Origin: Gammaproteobacteria bacterium | GTDB lineage: Bacteria > Pseudomonadota > Gammaproteobacteria > GCF-002020875 | Reading direction: 5' to 3' | DNA length: 13,838 bases | NCBI GenBank assembly: GCA_018671205.1 | Contig: JABHIC010000209.1 | Location: 1-13,838 of the forward strand | Shown here: positions 7,409 through 13,615 of the stretch, piece by piece | How the letters are laid out: each line of letters starts with the position of its first letter | Numbering within the stretch: position 1 is the stretch's first letter | Position numbers and translations under genes: made by a program | Notes under the pieces: model-generated | Told to the model about the DNA's origin: nothing | The model's database searches: none | What the model saw: the letters and a program-made list of their open reading frames with translations, nothing else

Positions 7409-8330
7409 TCTCGTAGAGTGCCTGTAGAATCTCTTTGGCACCCCCTTCCAGTAACTGTTCTGCCACAGTGACTCCGAGAGTCTCTGCCTCGGAGGCGTGA
7501 CCGTGAATCTCTCTGCGGATGATGGTCGATCCATCGATGGCACCAACCAGTCCCCGTAGATAGAGCTGATCTCCATCCAGTGTGGCATAACTGCCGATTG
7601 GAACCTGACAGCCTCCTTCCAGCCGCAGGTTGAGGGCGCGTTCCGCCATAACCCGGGTGGCCGACTCCAGGTGGTTGAGCGGTTGAATCAGCTCTAACAC
7701 TGTCGGGTCATCATTACGGCACTCAATACCAACGGCACCCTGGCCAACCGCAGGTAAAATTACCTCAGGCTCAATCTGGCTACGGATACGAGACGCCATC
7801 TCCAGACGGATCAGCCCCGCAGAGGCGAGGATGATGGCATCAAAATTTCCCTCATCAAGCTTTCTCAAACGGGTGTTGACGTTGCCCCGCAGGTCCAGAA
7901 TCTCCAGATCGGGACGCAGGTCAAGTAGCTGGCACTTGCGGCGCAGGCTGGAGGTGCCGACCCGTGCCCCCTCGGGTAGATCCTCAAAGCGCTCATATTG
8001 GTTGGAGACAAAGGCATCCAGTGGAACCTCTCGTTCACAGATGACCGGCAGGAAGAGCCCCTCGGGGAATGCCATCGGTACATCTTTCATTGAGTGGACC
8101 GCGATATCACAATCCCCCTCTAGCATTCTGGTCTCTAACTCTTTGACAAACAGACCCTTGCCACCAATTTTTGCCAGTGGAGTGTCGAGGATTTTATCTC
8201 CTCTGGTACTCATGGTTACCAGCTCTACCTCAAGTCCGGAATGGATCGTCTGCAGACGCTCTTTGACATATTCAGCCTGCCAGAGTGCCAGCGGACTTTT
8301 TCGGGTTGCAATTCGAAGCTTGGATAACAT
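7398..8330 (-). CDS. hemC: hydroxymethylbilane synthase (porphobilinogen deaminase) HemC
   Basis: HemC joins four porphobilinogen molecules head to tail to form hydroxymethylbilane, the substrate of HemD encoded next. The 310 residues align along their whole length with the E. coli enzyme (313 residues) from memory. Features are RIATRKSPLALWQA at the N-terminus, TRGDKILDTPLAKIGGKGLFVKELE, the catalytic aspartate in HSMKDVP (Asp83), GTSSLRRKCQL, LRGNVNTRL, LPAVGQGAVGIECR, and Cys241 in LEGGCQVPIGSY, which carries the dipyrromethane cofactor. It is the first gene of the minus-strand haem run and diverges from the thioredoxin-like gene across 130 bases. A weak GGAA about 9 bases upstream may serve ATG 8330. 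No convincing promoter was found on this strand. Identity is secure. Confidence 0.97.
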   Translation of the reverse strand: MLSKLRIATRKSPLALWQAEYVKERLQTIHSGLEVELVTMSTRGDKILDTPLAKIGGKGLFVKELETRMLEGDCDIAVHSMKDVPMAFPEGLFLPVICEREVPLDAFVSNQYERFEDLPEGARVGTSSLRRKCQLLDLRPDLEILDLRGNVNTRLRKLDEGNFDAIILASAGLIRLEMASRIRSQIEPEVILPAVGQGAVGIECRNDDPTVLELIQPLNHLESATRVMAERALNLRLEGGCQVPIGSYATLDGDQLYLRGLVGAIDGSTIIRREIHGHASEAETLGVTVAEQLLEGGAKEILQALYESAE

Positions 8331-8367
8331 GATAAGATTCCAGATAGAGGTTATGGTGTCTCTAAAA

Positions 8368-8397
8368 ATGACTATTTACAGAAACGCCTGTTACAAT
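8368..8397 (+). promoter_or_regulatory. candidate sigma-70 promoter for the thioredoxin-like gene and argH
   Basis: In the divergent gap between hemC and the thioredoxin-like gene, ATGACT (8368-8373, four of six consensus positions) and TACAAT (8392-8397, five of six) are separated by 18 bases. The predicted start near 8404 would give a leader of roughly 55 bases before GTG 8461, containing the small reading frame at 8429-8464 and a GAGGC/GCCTC hairpin at 8434-8447. Confidence 0.4.
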
Positions 8398-8428
8398 CAC
8401 TGTTTTACTAATACTAAAGTATAAAGGA

Positions 8429-8464
8429 ATGCCGAGGCTAATGCCTCTGCAGAAGATAGCGTGA
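8429..8464 (+). CDS. possible 11-codon leader peptide overlapping the downstream start
   Basis: ATG 8429 opens a reading frame of eleven codons (MPRLMPLQKIA) whose TGA at 8462-8464 overlaps the GTG start of the thioredoxin-like gene (GTGA at 8461-8464). An internal in-frame ATG at 8441 has GAGG three bases upstream. AGGA lies directly against ATG 8429, closer than is usual. The attraction is that the downstream GTG has no good Shine-Dalgarno of its own, so coupled reinitiation could explain its translation. A frame this short can easily arise by chance, so this is a suggestion only. Confidence 0.22.
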   Translation: MPRLMPLQKIA

Positions 8465-8940
8465 ACCAGTTTTTCAAATATTTTTTATGGATAGAGGTGC
8501 TGCTCCTGCTCTTTCTGGGCAGTGCGGCCGCCGAGATTAACCATTTGCGGTTGACGGATGACCTGCAGCGAGATGGTGCTTTGGCAGCTGAGCGAAAAGT
8601 ACCCCTGTTGCTGATGGTCTCTGCAGAGGAGTGTCCCTACTGCATGGTGATGGAGTCAGACTACCTGTTGCCCCTACTACGTAATCGGGAGTATGACAGC
8701 AAGGTACTGATTCGTAAGATTCACCTGGATAGTTTTGATGAGATTAAGGATTTTTCCGGCCACCCAGTGGAGCCTTCCGAGTTGAGCCAGAACTATGGGG
8801 TCTGGGTGACCCCGACCCTGCTCTTCCTCAATGGAAAAGGAGAGGAGGTGCAGAAGCGAATGGTGGGGCTGGGTGTCCGTGATTTTGTTAGCGCCTTTAT
8901 TGATGAATCTCTGGCATTAGCCGCTAAAATGATTCGTTAG
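8461..8940 (+). CDS. periplasmic thioredoxin-fold protein with CPYC active site
   Basis: The 159-residue product has a hydrophobic N-terminus with a plausible signal cleavage after Ala24 (GSAAA before EINH), although Glu12 interrupts the hydrophobic core. The mature part is a thioredoxin fold: KVPLLLMVSAEECPYCMVM with the redox pair Cys58/Cys61, a strand/helix region, and the cis-proline Pro118 in GVWVTPTLLFLNGKGEEV. It belongs to the SoxW/DsbD-C-terminus-like group of extracytoplasmic thioredoxins; the exact partner is unknown. The start is GTG, since no in-frame ATG lies between an upstream TAA (8422) and the hydrophobic segment, and its ribosome site is weak. Its stop merges with the argH ribosome binding site (TAGGAG), so the two are probably co-transcribed. 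With ccmG/ccmH downstream, a role in periplasmic cysteine reduction is possible but unproven. Confidence 0.85.
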   Translation: MNQFFKYFLWIEVLLLLFLGSAAAEINHLRLTDDLQRDGALAAERKVPLLLMVSAEECPYCMVMESDYLLPLLRNREYDSKVLIRKIHLDSFDEIKDFSGHPVEPSELSQNYGVWVTPTLLFLNGKGEEVQKRMVGLGVRDFVSAFIDESLALAAKMIR

Positions 8941-8948
8941 GAGTCGAA

Positions 8949-10382
8949 ATGGAACAGCAGAACGTGAAGGAGAAGCCCTGGACGGGTCGTTTTACCGAGT
9001 CAACCGATGCCTTTGTGGAGGCCTTTACCGCCTCGGTTACCTTTGATCAGCGTTTGGCATACTACGATATCAGGGGCTCAATTGCCCATGCACGAATGTT
9101 GTCAGAGGTTGGGGTCTTGACGGCAGAGGAGCGGGAGCAGATTGTAGAGGGGTTGGAGTCGATTCTGAGCGAAATTCGTGAGGGAGCCTTCCACTGGTCG
9201 ATTGCACTGGAAGATGTTCACATGAATATAGAGTCACGCCTGGTGGCTGAGATCGGTGATGTGGGGAAAAAACTCCATACGGGCCGTTCACGGAATGATC
9301 AGGTGGCGACAGATATTCGGCTCTGGCTGCGGGATGAAATCGATACCATTCTTGCAGAGCTAGGGCGGCTTCAGGCGGCACTGTTGACCCTGGCGGATCG
9401 GGAGGCAGAGACCATCATGCCCGGCTTTACCCACCTGCAGACCGCCCAGCCCACTACTTTTGGCCACCACATGATGGCCTGGTACGAGATGTTGGTACGG
9501 GACCAGGGGCGTTTACGGGACTGTCGCAAGCGGGTTAACGTGATGCCGTTAGGGGCTGCTGCACTAGCAGGAACCACCTTCCCGATTGACCGAACCATCA
9601 CCGCCAGATTACTGGGTTTTGATAGCCCGGCAGAAAATTCGCTGGATGCGGTTAGTGACCGGGACTTTTCCATTGAGTTCACTGCGGCTGCCTCACTGGT
9701 TATGATGCACCTCTCCCGGTTCTCTGAGGAGTTGGTGCTCTGGACCTCAGATCCATTCAGTTTTATTGAGTTACCAGACCGCTTCTGTACGGGCTCCTCC
9801 ATCATGCCGCAAAAAAAGAATCCAGATGTCCCCGAGCTGGTACGGGGCAAGAGTGGTCGAGTCTATGGTCATCTGGTTGCACTGCTTACCCTGATGAAGG
9901 GGCAGCCACTGGCCTATAATAAAGATAATCAAGAGGATAAAGAGCCGCTCTTTGACGCAGTGGATACCCTGAAGGGGTCGCTCAAGGTCTATGCGGATAT
10001 GATGCCAACGGTTGTGGTCAGGCGCGAACAGACCCGGGCAGCCGCACTTAAAGGTTTCTCTACAGCCACCGACCTGGCCGACTATCTGGTACGTGCAGGT
10101 GTCCCTTTTCGAGACTCTCATGAGATTGTGGGTAAGGCTGTTCGTTATGGCATTGAGGAACAGAAAGATCTGGCTCAAATGAGCTTAGAGGAACTTCAGC
10201 AGTTCTCTGAGGTCATTCAACAGGATGTATTTGAGGTATTGACGCTGGAGGGCTCGGTTGCCGCCCGGAACCACCGGGGGGGAACCGCACCGGAGCAGGT
10301 TCGTTCGGCAGTGCGCAGAGCACAGGCCAGAGAGGCAGAGGAGCTATCCGGGGCAACCAGCTATCAGGATCAGTCCTACTGA
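8949..10382 (+). CDS. argH: argininosuccinate lyase ArgH
   Basis: ArgH splits argininosuccinate into arginine and fumarate, the last step of arginine synthesis. The 477 residues (E. coli 457) start with PWTGRFTESTDAFVEAFTASV and carry all three conserved regions of the fumarase/aspartase superfamily: TGRSRNDQVATDIRLW, MPGFTHLQTAQP with Thr161 and His162, and the signature GSSIMPQKKNPD with the catalytic serine at about residue 283. The C-terminus KGFSTATDLADYLVRAGVPFRDSHEIVG is also typical, followed by a short extra tail ending SYQDQSY. AGGAG at 8939-8943 overlaps the stop of the upstream thioredoxin-like gene and lies six bases before ATG, indicating a shared transcript. No other arginine gene is in the window, so argH stands apart from its pathway here. 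Identity is secure. Confidence 0.97.
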   Translation: MEQQNVKEKPWTGRFTESTDAFVEAFTASVTFDQRLAYYDIRGSIAHARMLSEVGVLTAEEREQIVEGLESILSEIREGAFHWSIALEDVHMNIESRLVAEIGDVGKKLHTGRSRNDQVATDIRLWLRDEIDTILAELGRLQAALLTLADREAETIMPGFTHLQTAQPTTFGHHMMAWYEMLVRDQGRLRDCRKRVNVMPLGAAALAGTTFPIDRTITARLLGFDSPAENSLDAVSDRDFSIEFTAAASLVMMHLSRFSEELVLWTSDPFSFIELPDRFCTGSSIMPQKKNPDVPELVRGKSGRVYGHLVALLTLMKGQPLAYNKDNQEDKEPLFDAVDTLKGSLKVYADMMPTVVVRREQTRAAALKGFSTATDLADYLVRAGVPFRDSHEIVGKAVRYGIEEQKDLAQMSLEELQQFSEVIQQDVFEVLTLEGSVAARNHRGGTAPEQVRSAVRRAQAREAEELSGATSYQDQSY

Positions 10383-10401
10383 GAACAACCTCATCTTTCT
10401 G

Positions 10402-10431
10402 GATGTTTCGATATAACGGTATCGAAACATC
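10402..10431. promoter_or_regulatory. perfect 12-bp inverted repeat between argH and ccmG
   Basis: GATGTTTCGATA (10402-10413) and TATCGAAACATC (10420-10431) are exact inverted copies around the six-base centre TAACGG. There is no T run after it, so it is not a standard intrinsic terminator. It lies 19 bases after the argH stop and 38 bases before the ccmG start, a good place for a dimeric repressor or activator to control the ccm genes. It could also be a transcript-end hairpin protecting the argH mRNA. Confidence 0.6.
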
Positions 10432-10469
10432 GTTTCAGGCACATATAAAACATACAGGTATAACGATAT

Positions 10470-11093
10470 ATGGCAACACGATCCAGGGCTTTACTGCCAA
10501 TCTCTTTTGTAGTACTGCTGTTTCTGCTGCTCTATCTGGGGCTCTATCTCAATCCCCGCCATGAGAGTGATGACTCACCGATGATCGGCAAGCTGGCACC
10601 CGAGTTTGATCTGCCGGATCTGATTGCCACAGGAGATCGTTTCAGTAGAGCTGATCTCAATGGACAGGTGAGTCTGGTCAATGTCTGGGCGACCTGGTGT
10701 CCCTCCTGTCGGGCAGAGCATGATGTATTGATGCGGCTTGCGGCAACGGGTGAGGTCCCAATTTTCAGTATCAACTGGACAGATCGTCCCGACTCAGGGG
10801 GGAGCAGGGAGGCCGCACTATTATGGCTGGGCCGACTGGGAAACCCCTACCAAAAGACCGGTGATGATGGGGAGAATATCGCTGGGCTGGAGTGGGCGGT
10901 AACGGGAGCGCCTGAGACCTTTCTGATCGACGTAGAGGGGCGAATTTGTAACCGTATCACGGGCCCCCTTAATGACCGGCCGGTACCTAATCCAGAGAAC
11001 CGCCAAGAGGTGAGGAATAATGTGGGTAACATCATGAAAACGGTGCGCAAAATGGTTGCAGGAGAGGGTAAGTGCCTTACTCAAGATTCATGA
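10470..11093 (+). CDS. ccmG: cytochrome c maturation thiol reductase CcmG (DsbE/TlpA family)
   Basis: CcmG is a membrane-anchored periplasmic thioredoxin that keeps the CXXCH cysteines of apocytochrome c reduced, with electrons from DsbD/CcdA. The 207 residues include an N-terminal anchor at about 7-28, APEFDLPDL, the active site WATWCPSC (Cys77/Cys80), and GAPETFLIDVEGRI with the cis-proline Pro148. The GAPETFLID element is the feature that best separates CcmG from general TlpA proteins. The enzyme is about 20 residues longer than E. coli DsbE, with a C-terminal tail (EVRNNVGNIMKTVRKMVAGEGKCL) containing a further cysteine. AGG at 10456-10458 is the only ribosome-site match, spaced at 11 bases. 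ccmH and ccmI follow directly, supporting the assignment; ccmABCDEF, which usually precede it, are replaced here by argH. Confidence 0.9.
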   Translation: MATRSRALLPISFVVLLFLLLYLGLYLNPRHESDDSPMIGKLAPEFDLPDLIATGDRFSRADLNGQVSLVNVWATWCPSCRAEHDVLMRLAATGEVPIFSINWTDRPDSGGSREAALLWLGRLGNPYQKTGDDGENIAGLEWAVTGAPETFLIDVEGRICNRITGPLNDRPVPNPENRQEVRNNVGNIMKTVRKMVAGEGKCLTQDS

Positions 11094-11125
11094 ACGGGTT
11101 AATTGAACTCAATAAAGGGCTCAGG

Positions 11126-11605
11126 ATGATGCAAAAACAGTTAATAAAAATGGTCTATCTGCTATTGCTACTCTGGGCGCCACTCTCTGCAGCAGCCCCC
11201 ATTGATAGTCTTATTTTTGAGACTCAGCTACAGGAGGATCGTTTCAAACAACTGGTTCAGGAGATTCGTTGTGTAAAGTGTCAAAATACCAATATCGCGG
11301 GCTCCAATGCAGATCTTGCACGAGACCACCGGATGAAGGTCTACGAGATGATGAAGCAGGGCAAGAGTGATGATGAGATTCGGCACTGGTTTGTGGTTCG
11401 GTATGGTGATTTTGTCCTCTACCGTCCACAGATCGAGGCACGGACCTGGCTACTCTGGGGTTTGCCTCTGTTGCTGATTCCTGTTGGAGCGTGGTTACTA
11501 CTTGTACAGCTGCGTCGACAGCGGGTACAAGCCACAGAAGAGGCCCCGGTTGTTGGTGCGCTGAGTGAGAGTGAGCAGAAAAAATTGGATGAGGTATTGA
11601 AATGA
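11126..11605 (+). CDS. ccmH: cytochrome c maturation protein CcmH
   Basis: CcmH is a membrane-anchored thioredox protein of the haem ligation complex; it binds or resolves apocytochrome cysteines together with CcmG. From ATG 11126 it has 159 residues: a signal peptide (QKQLIKMVYLLLLLWAPLSAAA), the family motif IRCVKCQNTNIAGSNADLA with Cys49 and Cys52, DEIRHWFVVRYGDFVLYRP, and a C-terminal transmembrane segment at about 112-131 followed by a basic cytoplasmic tail. I chose 11126 because AAAGG at 11114-11118 is well placed and the signal peptide then begins properly. The frame also has ATG 11090, which overlaps the ccmG stop as ATGA but lacks a ribosome site, and ATG 11072. It is the short CcmH form, with the TPR part encoded separately as CcmI. 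Its stop overlaps the ccmI start (ATGA, 11602-11605). Confidence 0.93.
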   Translation: MMQKQLIKMVYLLLLLWAPLSAAAPIDSLIFETQLQEDRFKQLVQEIRCVKCQNTNIAGSNADLARDHRMKVYEMMKQGKSDDEIRHWFVVRYGDFVLYRPQIEARTWLLWGLPLLLIPVGAWLLLVQLRRQRVQATEEAPVVGALSESEQKKLDEVLK

Positions 11606-12849
11606 GTAATGAGATGATGTTCTGGCTGGGGGCTGTAGCGATGGTTATTGTGGCGCTACTGTTTCTGTTACCTCCCCTGTTTGGGAGAGGACAGCAGTTG
11701 GGTGTTGCCCGCAGAGAGACCAATCTTGCTATTTTTCAGCAGCGGTTGGAGGAGATCAGGGAGGATCTACAGCAAGGTGAGATCAACGAGGCCCAGTTTG
11801 AGCAGGCAGAGGCGGAACTCAAACGTGAACTACTTGCTGATCTGGAGGGAGATGAACAGGCGGCGGCATCAAGTGGCAGGGCAGGGCAGATCGGAGGAGT
11901 AATTACTCTGCTGTTGGTGCCACTCATCGCATTTGTCTTCTATGGGCAGTTGGGTGAGCCAGAGGGGCTCAATATAGAGCATGCAAAGAGTGCTATGGCG
12001 GCACAGCAGCGCCAGAACAGTGAGGCCTTTGTGCAGACGGTTGCAAAGCTGGAGCAGAAATTACAGCAGGAGCCCTCAAACCTGGAGGGGTGGATGATGT
12101 TGGCCAAATCCTACCGCTATCTGGGGCAGAGCCAGAAGGTGGTTGGGGTCTATGAACGGGCGCTTCAGCAGTCCGGGGCTGGAGAGAACCCCCAGTTGTT
12201 ACTGGATTATGGCGAGGCACTGGCTGAGCAGCGGGGTGGCGACTGGCGAGGTGAGCCAATTCAGCAACTTAATCGTGCCCTGGCGCTGGATCCCACCCAT
12301 AATGATGCACTCTGGTTGGCGGGACATATCCATTTTGACCAGGGCGAATATGAGCAGGCGCTGGGGTATTGGGAGCGGCTCTCGAATGTGATACCGTCGG
12401 AAGATCCGGAGATTGTTGAGATGATCAACCAGGCCGGCTTCAAGGCACAGCAGAAATTGGGGCGTCTGCAGCAGCCACTGATGAAGATGGCGGAGGCAGT
12501 GGCAGAGATGGTGCTGACGGTATCAGTATCCATCGATTCTGCACTGCAAGAGCATGTAGAGGCGAGTGATACGGTCTTTATTTATGCCAAGGCGGCAGAA
12601 AGAGGGGGGCCACCTCTGGCGGCTCAGCGACTCACCGTTGCGGACCTGCCGGTGACCATTCGTCTGGATGATTCGATGGCTATGATTCCGGGTAACAACC
12701 TCTCCAGCGTAGAGCGGGTGACAGTAGGGGCCAAGGTCTCGAAAAGCGGTGTGGCAACCGGGGGAAGTGGGGATTTGGTCGGCTCAATCGAGGTTTTGAC
12801 ATCACAACAAGAGGTGGTTGAGCTAACGATTGATCAGCGAGTGGAATAA
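11602..12849 (+). CDS. ccmI: cytochrome c maturation chaperone CcmI (CycH)
   Basis: CcmI holds the C-terminal end of apocytochrome c and presents it to the CcmF/CcmH ligation complex. The 415 residues show transmembrane segment 1 (about 5-27) and a cytoplasmic loop with the family pattern RRETNLAIFQQRLEEIREDLQQGEI...ELKRELLADLEGDE. Segment 2 (about 96-115) is followed by a periplasmic TPR region (about 150-285; GWMMLAKSYRYLGQ, ALALDPTHNDALWLAGHI) and the C-terminal beta domain with VFIYAKAAERGGPPLAAQRL, DLPVTIRLDDSMAMIPG and GAKVSKSGVATGGSGDLVG. It is translationally coupled to ccmH by ATGA overlap and is the last gene of the run. A separate promoter for the next gene begins 15 bases past its stop, and no terminator is seen between them. 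Confidence 0.94.
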   Translation: MSNEMMFWLGAVAMVIVALLFLLPPLFGRGQQLGVARRETNLAIFQQRLEEIREDLQQGEINEAQFEQAEAELKRELLADLEGDEQAAASSGRAGQIGGVITLLLVPLIAFVFYGQLGEPEGLNIEHAKSAMAAQQRQNSEAFVQTVAKLEQKLQQEPSNLEGWMMLAKSYRYLGQSQKVVGVYERALQQSGAGENPQLLLDYGEALAEQRGGDWRGEPIQQLNRALALDPTHNDALWLAGHIHFDQGEYEQALGYWERLSNVIPSEDPEIVEMINQAGFKAQQKLGRLQQPLMKMAEAVAEMVLTVSVSIDSALQEHVEASDTVFIYAKAAERGGPPLAAQRLTVADLPVTIRLDDSMAMIPGNNLSSVERVTVGAKVSKSGVATGGSGDLVGSIEVLTSQQEVVELTIDQRVE

Positions 12850-12863
12850 ATAGAACAAAGAAG

Positions 12864-12892
12864 TTGAATATTCAATAACGTTATAGTATAAT
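12864..12892 (+). promoter_or_regulatory. strong sigma-70 promoter with two abutting palindromes
   Basis: TTGAAT (12864-12869) and a perfect TATAAT (12887-12892) are separated by exactly 17 bases, predicting a start near 12899 and a leader of about 46 bases. The -35 lies within the palindrome TTGAATATTCAA (12864-12875), and the spacer holds a second palindrome, ATAACGTTAT (12875-12884), so a regulator bound to either would block RNA polymerase. It drives the sulfur globule-like gene. Confidence 0.7.
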
Positions 12893-12944
12893 GCGTTCAC
12901 TTTCTAGTGTTTAAAACAGTTTTTTAGTTTTCAGGAGATTAATA

Positions 12945-13256
12945 ATGAAAAGAATTGCATTTTCAGTAGTCGCAGCCGCCACATTGATGGCAAGTAGTGT
13001 AGCCAGTGCCGGAATGTTCGGAAGCAACAATGGCTGGGACGACGATAACGACTGGCCAGAGTGGACACCCATGTACTGGATGGAAGAGATGATGGACGAG
13101 TGGGATGATGACGATGATGATGACTATTATCGTTATGGTGGTGGTTATGCGCCACGTTATGGTTATGCTCCGATGCCAATGCCCTATCCTCAACGCTACC
13201 AGGCTCCAGCCTATGCTCCTCGTGCACCCGCACCAGCAGCACCGGTTGCACAGTAA
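12945..13256 (+). CDS. small secreted acidic Tyr/Pro-rich protein, sulfur globule protein-like
   Basis: The product is 103 residues with a clear signal peptide (cleavage predicted after Ala22, VASA before GMF). The mature part of 81 residues has three zones: an Asn/Asp/Trp-rich start, a Met/Glu/Trp section (TPMYWMEEMMDEW) ending in seven aspartates (54-60), and a Tyr/Gly/Pro/Ala tail ending APRAPAPAAPVAQ. There is no cysteine or enzyme motif. The composition and zone order resemble sulfur globule family proteins, which coat periplasmic sulfur granules in sulfur-oxidising gammaproteobacteria; this is resemblance from memory, not an alignment. AGGAG at 12933-12937 lies seven bases before ATG. 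A near-consensus promoter and an intrinsic terminator frame the gene, so it is probably an abundant monocistronic product, as expected of a structural protein. Alternatives are a metal-binding or surface-coat protein. Confidence 0.75.
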   Translation: MKRIAFSVVAAATLMASSVASAGMFGSNNGWDDDNDWPEWTPMYWMEEMMDEWDDDDDDDYYRYGGGYAPRYGYAPMPMPYPQRYQAPAYAPRAPAPAAPVAQ

Positions 13257-13306
13257 GAGAGTCAACGAACTGCCTTAACTATTCGTTAATCACTCAAAAA
13301 AGTGTG

Positions 13307-13343
13307 AAAAACCCGACCAAGAGAGATCTTGGTCGGGTTTTTT
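13307..13343 (+). terminator. strong intrinsic terminator after the sulfur globule-like gene
   Basis: An 11-bp stem, CCCGACCAAGA (13312-13322) with TCTTGGTCGGG (13327-13337), closes on a GAGA tetraloop and is followed by six T. Five A before the stem make it able to work on the other strand too. It lies 50 bases after the stop of the gene it ends. Confidence 0.93.
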
Positions 13344-13615
13344 GGGTTCTTAATGGCAGCATATTTCTGAATAACATGGACTCAAGGTAATTGCGGCGGC
13401 GAAAGCAGAGAGTGAGCGCTGTATCGAAATAATCCGACAGACTCATCGTAGTGGGGTGGTCCATCGGATATTCCAGAGAATGAGTGAGCCTACCCTCTGT
13501 TCGTATAGGGATATTTAGATTAAGATAGAGAGGAGTCAGCTATTCTATGGTTTGACGGTGCCCCTGTGAGGGGGAGTAAGCCGAAACAGCGCCTTTTTTC
13601 TGGAGGAAGAGAGTT
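13344..13615. other. non-coding or degenerate stretch before the PhnD-like ORF
   Basis: No recognised gene or RNA family is visible in these 272 bases. One plus-strand frame is open from 13375 to a TAG at 13516-13518 (47 residues, beginning HGLKVIAAAKAESERC) but has no start codon near its beginning; it could be a gene remnant or chance. I checked for a tRNA fold and for common riboswitch cores and found none. The last 60 bases hold the hairpin described separately. No promoter with good -35 and -10 elements was found for the following ORF. Confidence 0.4.
13557..13599 (+). promoter_or_regulatory. structured leader with terminator-like hairpin
   Basis: GGTGC (13557-13561) can pair with GCGCC (13589-13593), enclosing a smaller CCCC/GGGG hairpin (13561-13573, sharing base 13561, so the two may compete or stack) and the single-stranded stretch GAGTAAGCCGAAACA. 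Six T follow at 13594-13599, and the ribosome binding site begins at 13602. The arrangement could act as an attenuator or small-molecule sensor for the ORF at 13616, or be the terminator of an upstream transcript. No known riboswitch class was recognised. Confidence 0.3.

Noticed and set aside
7831..8424. Plus-strand open frame of 197 codons opposite hemC
   Set aside because: Ser/Arg-rich antisense translation of a secure HemC gene, with no ribosome site and no recognisable domain.
8331..8460. Minus-strand promoter for the hem cluster
   Set aside because: The best candidate pairs match the consensus at only three or four positions per box with poor spacing, so none was annotated.
9371..9850. 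Minus-strand frame of 159 codons inside argH
   Set aside because: Antisense to conserved ArgH catalytic regions, including the GSSIMPQKKNP signature; low-complexity Ser-rich product.
12963..13265. Minus-strand open frame rich in Ile and Thr opposite the sulfur globule-like gene
   Set aside because: The repeats are the complement of Asp codons on the plus strand, which has the signal peptide, promoter, ribosome site and terminator.
13401..13500. Possible tRNA or small structured RNA in the right-hand gap
   Set aside because: No GTTCGAATCC-type T-loop, anticodon arm or acceptor pairing could be drawn.
13557..13599. TPP, cobalamin, c-di-GMP or fluoride riboswitch
   Set aside because: The conserved cores of these classes are absent; only a generic hairpin plus T run is supported.
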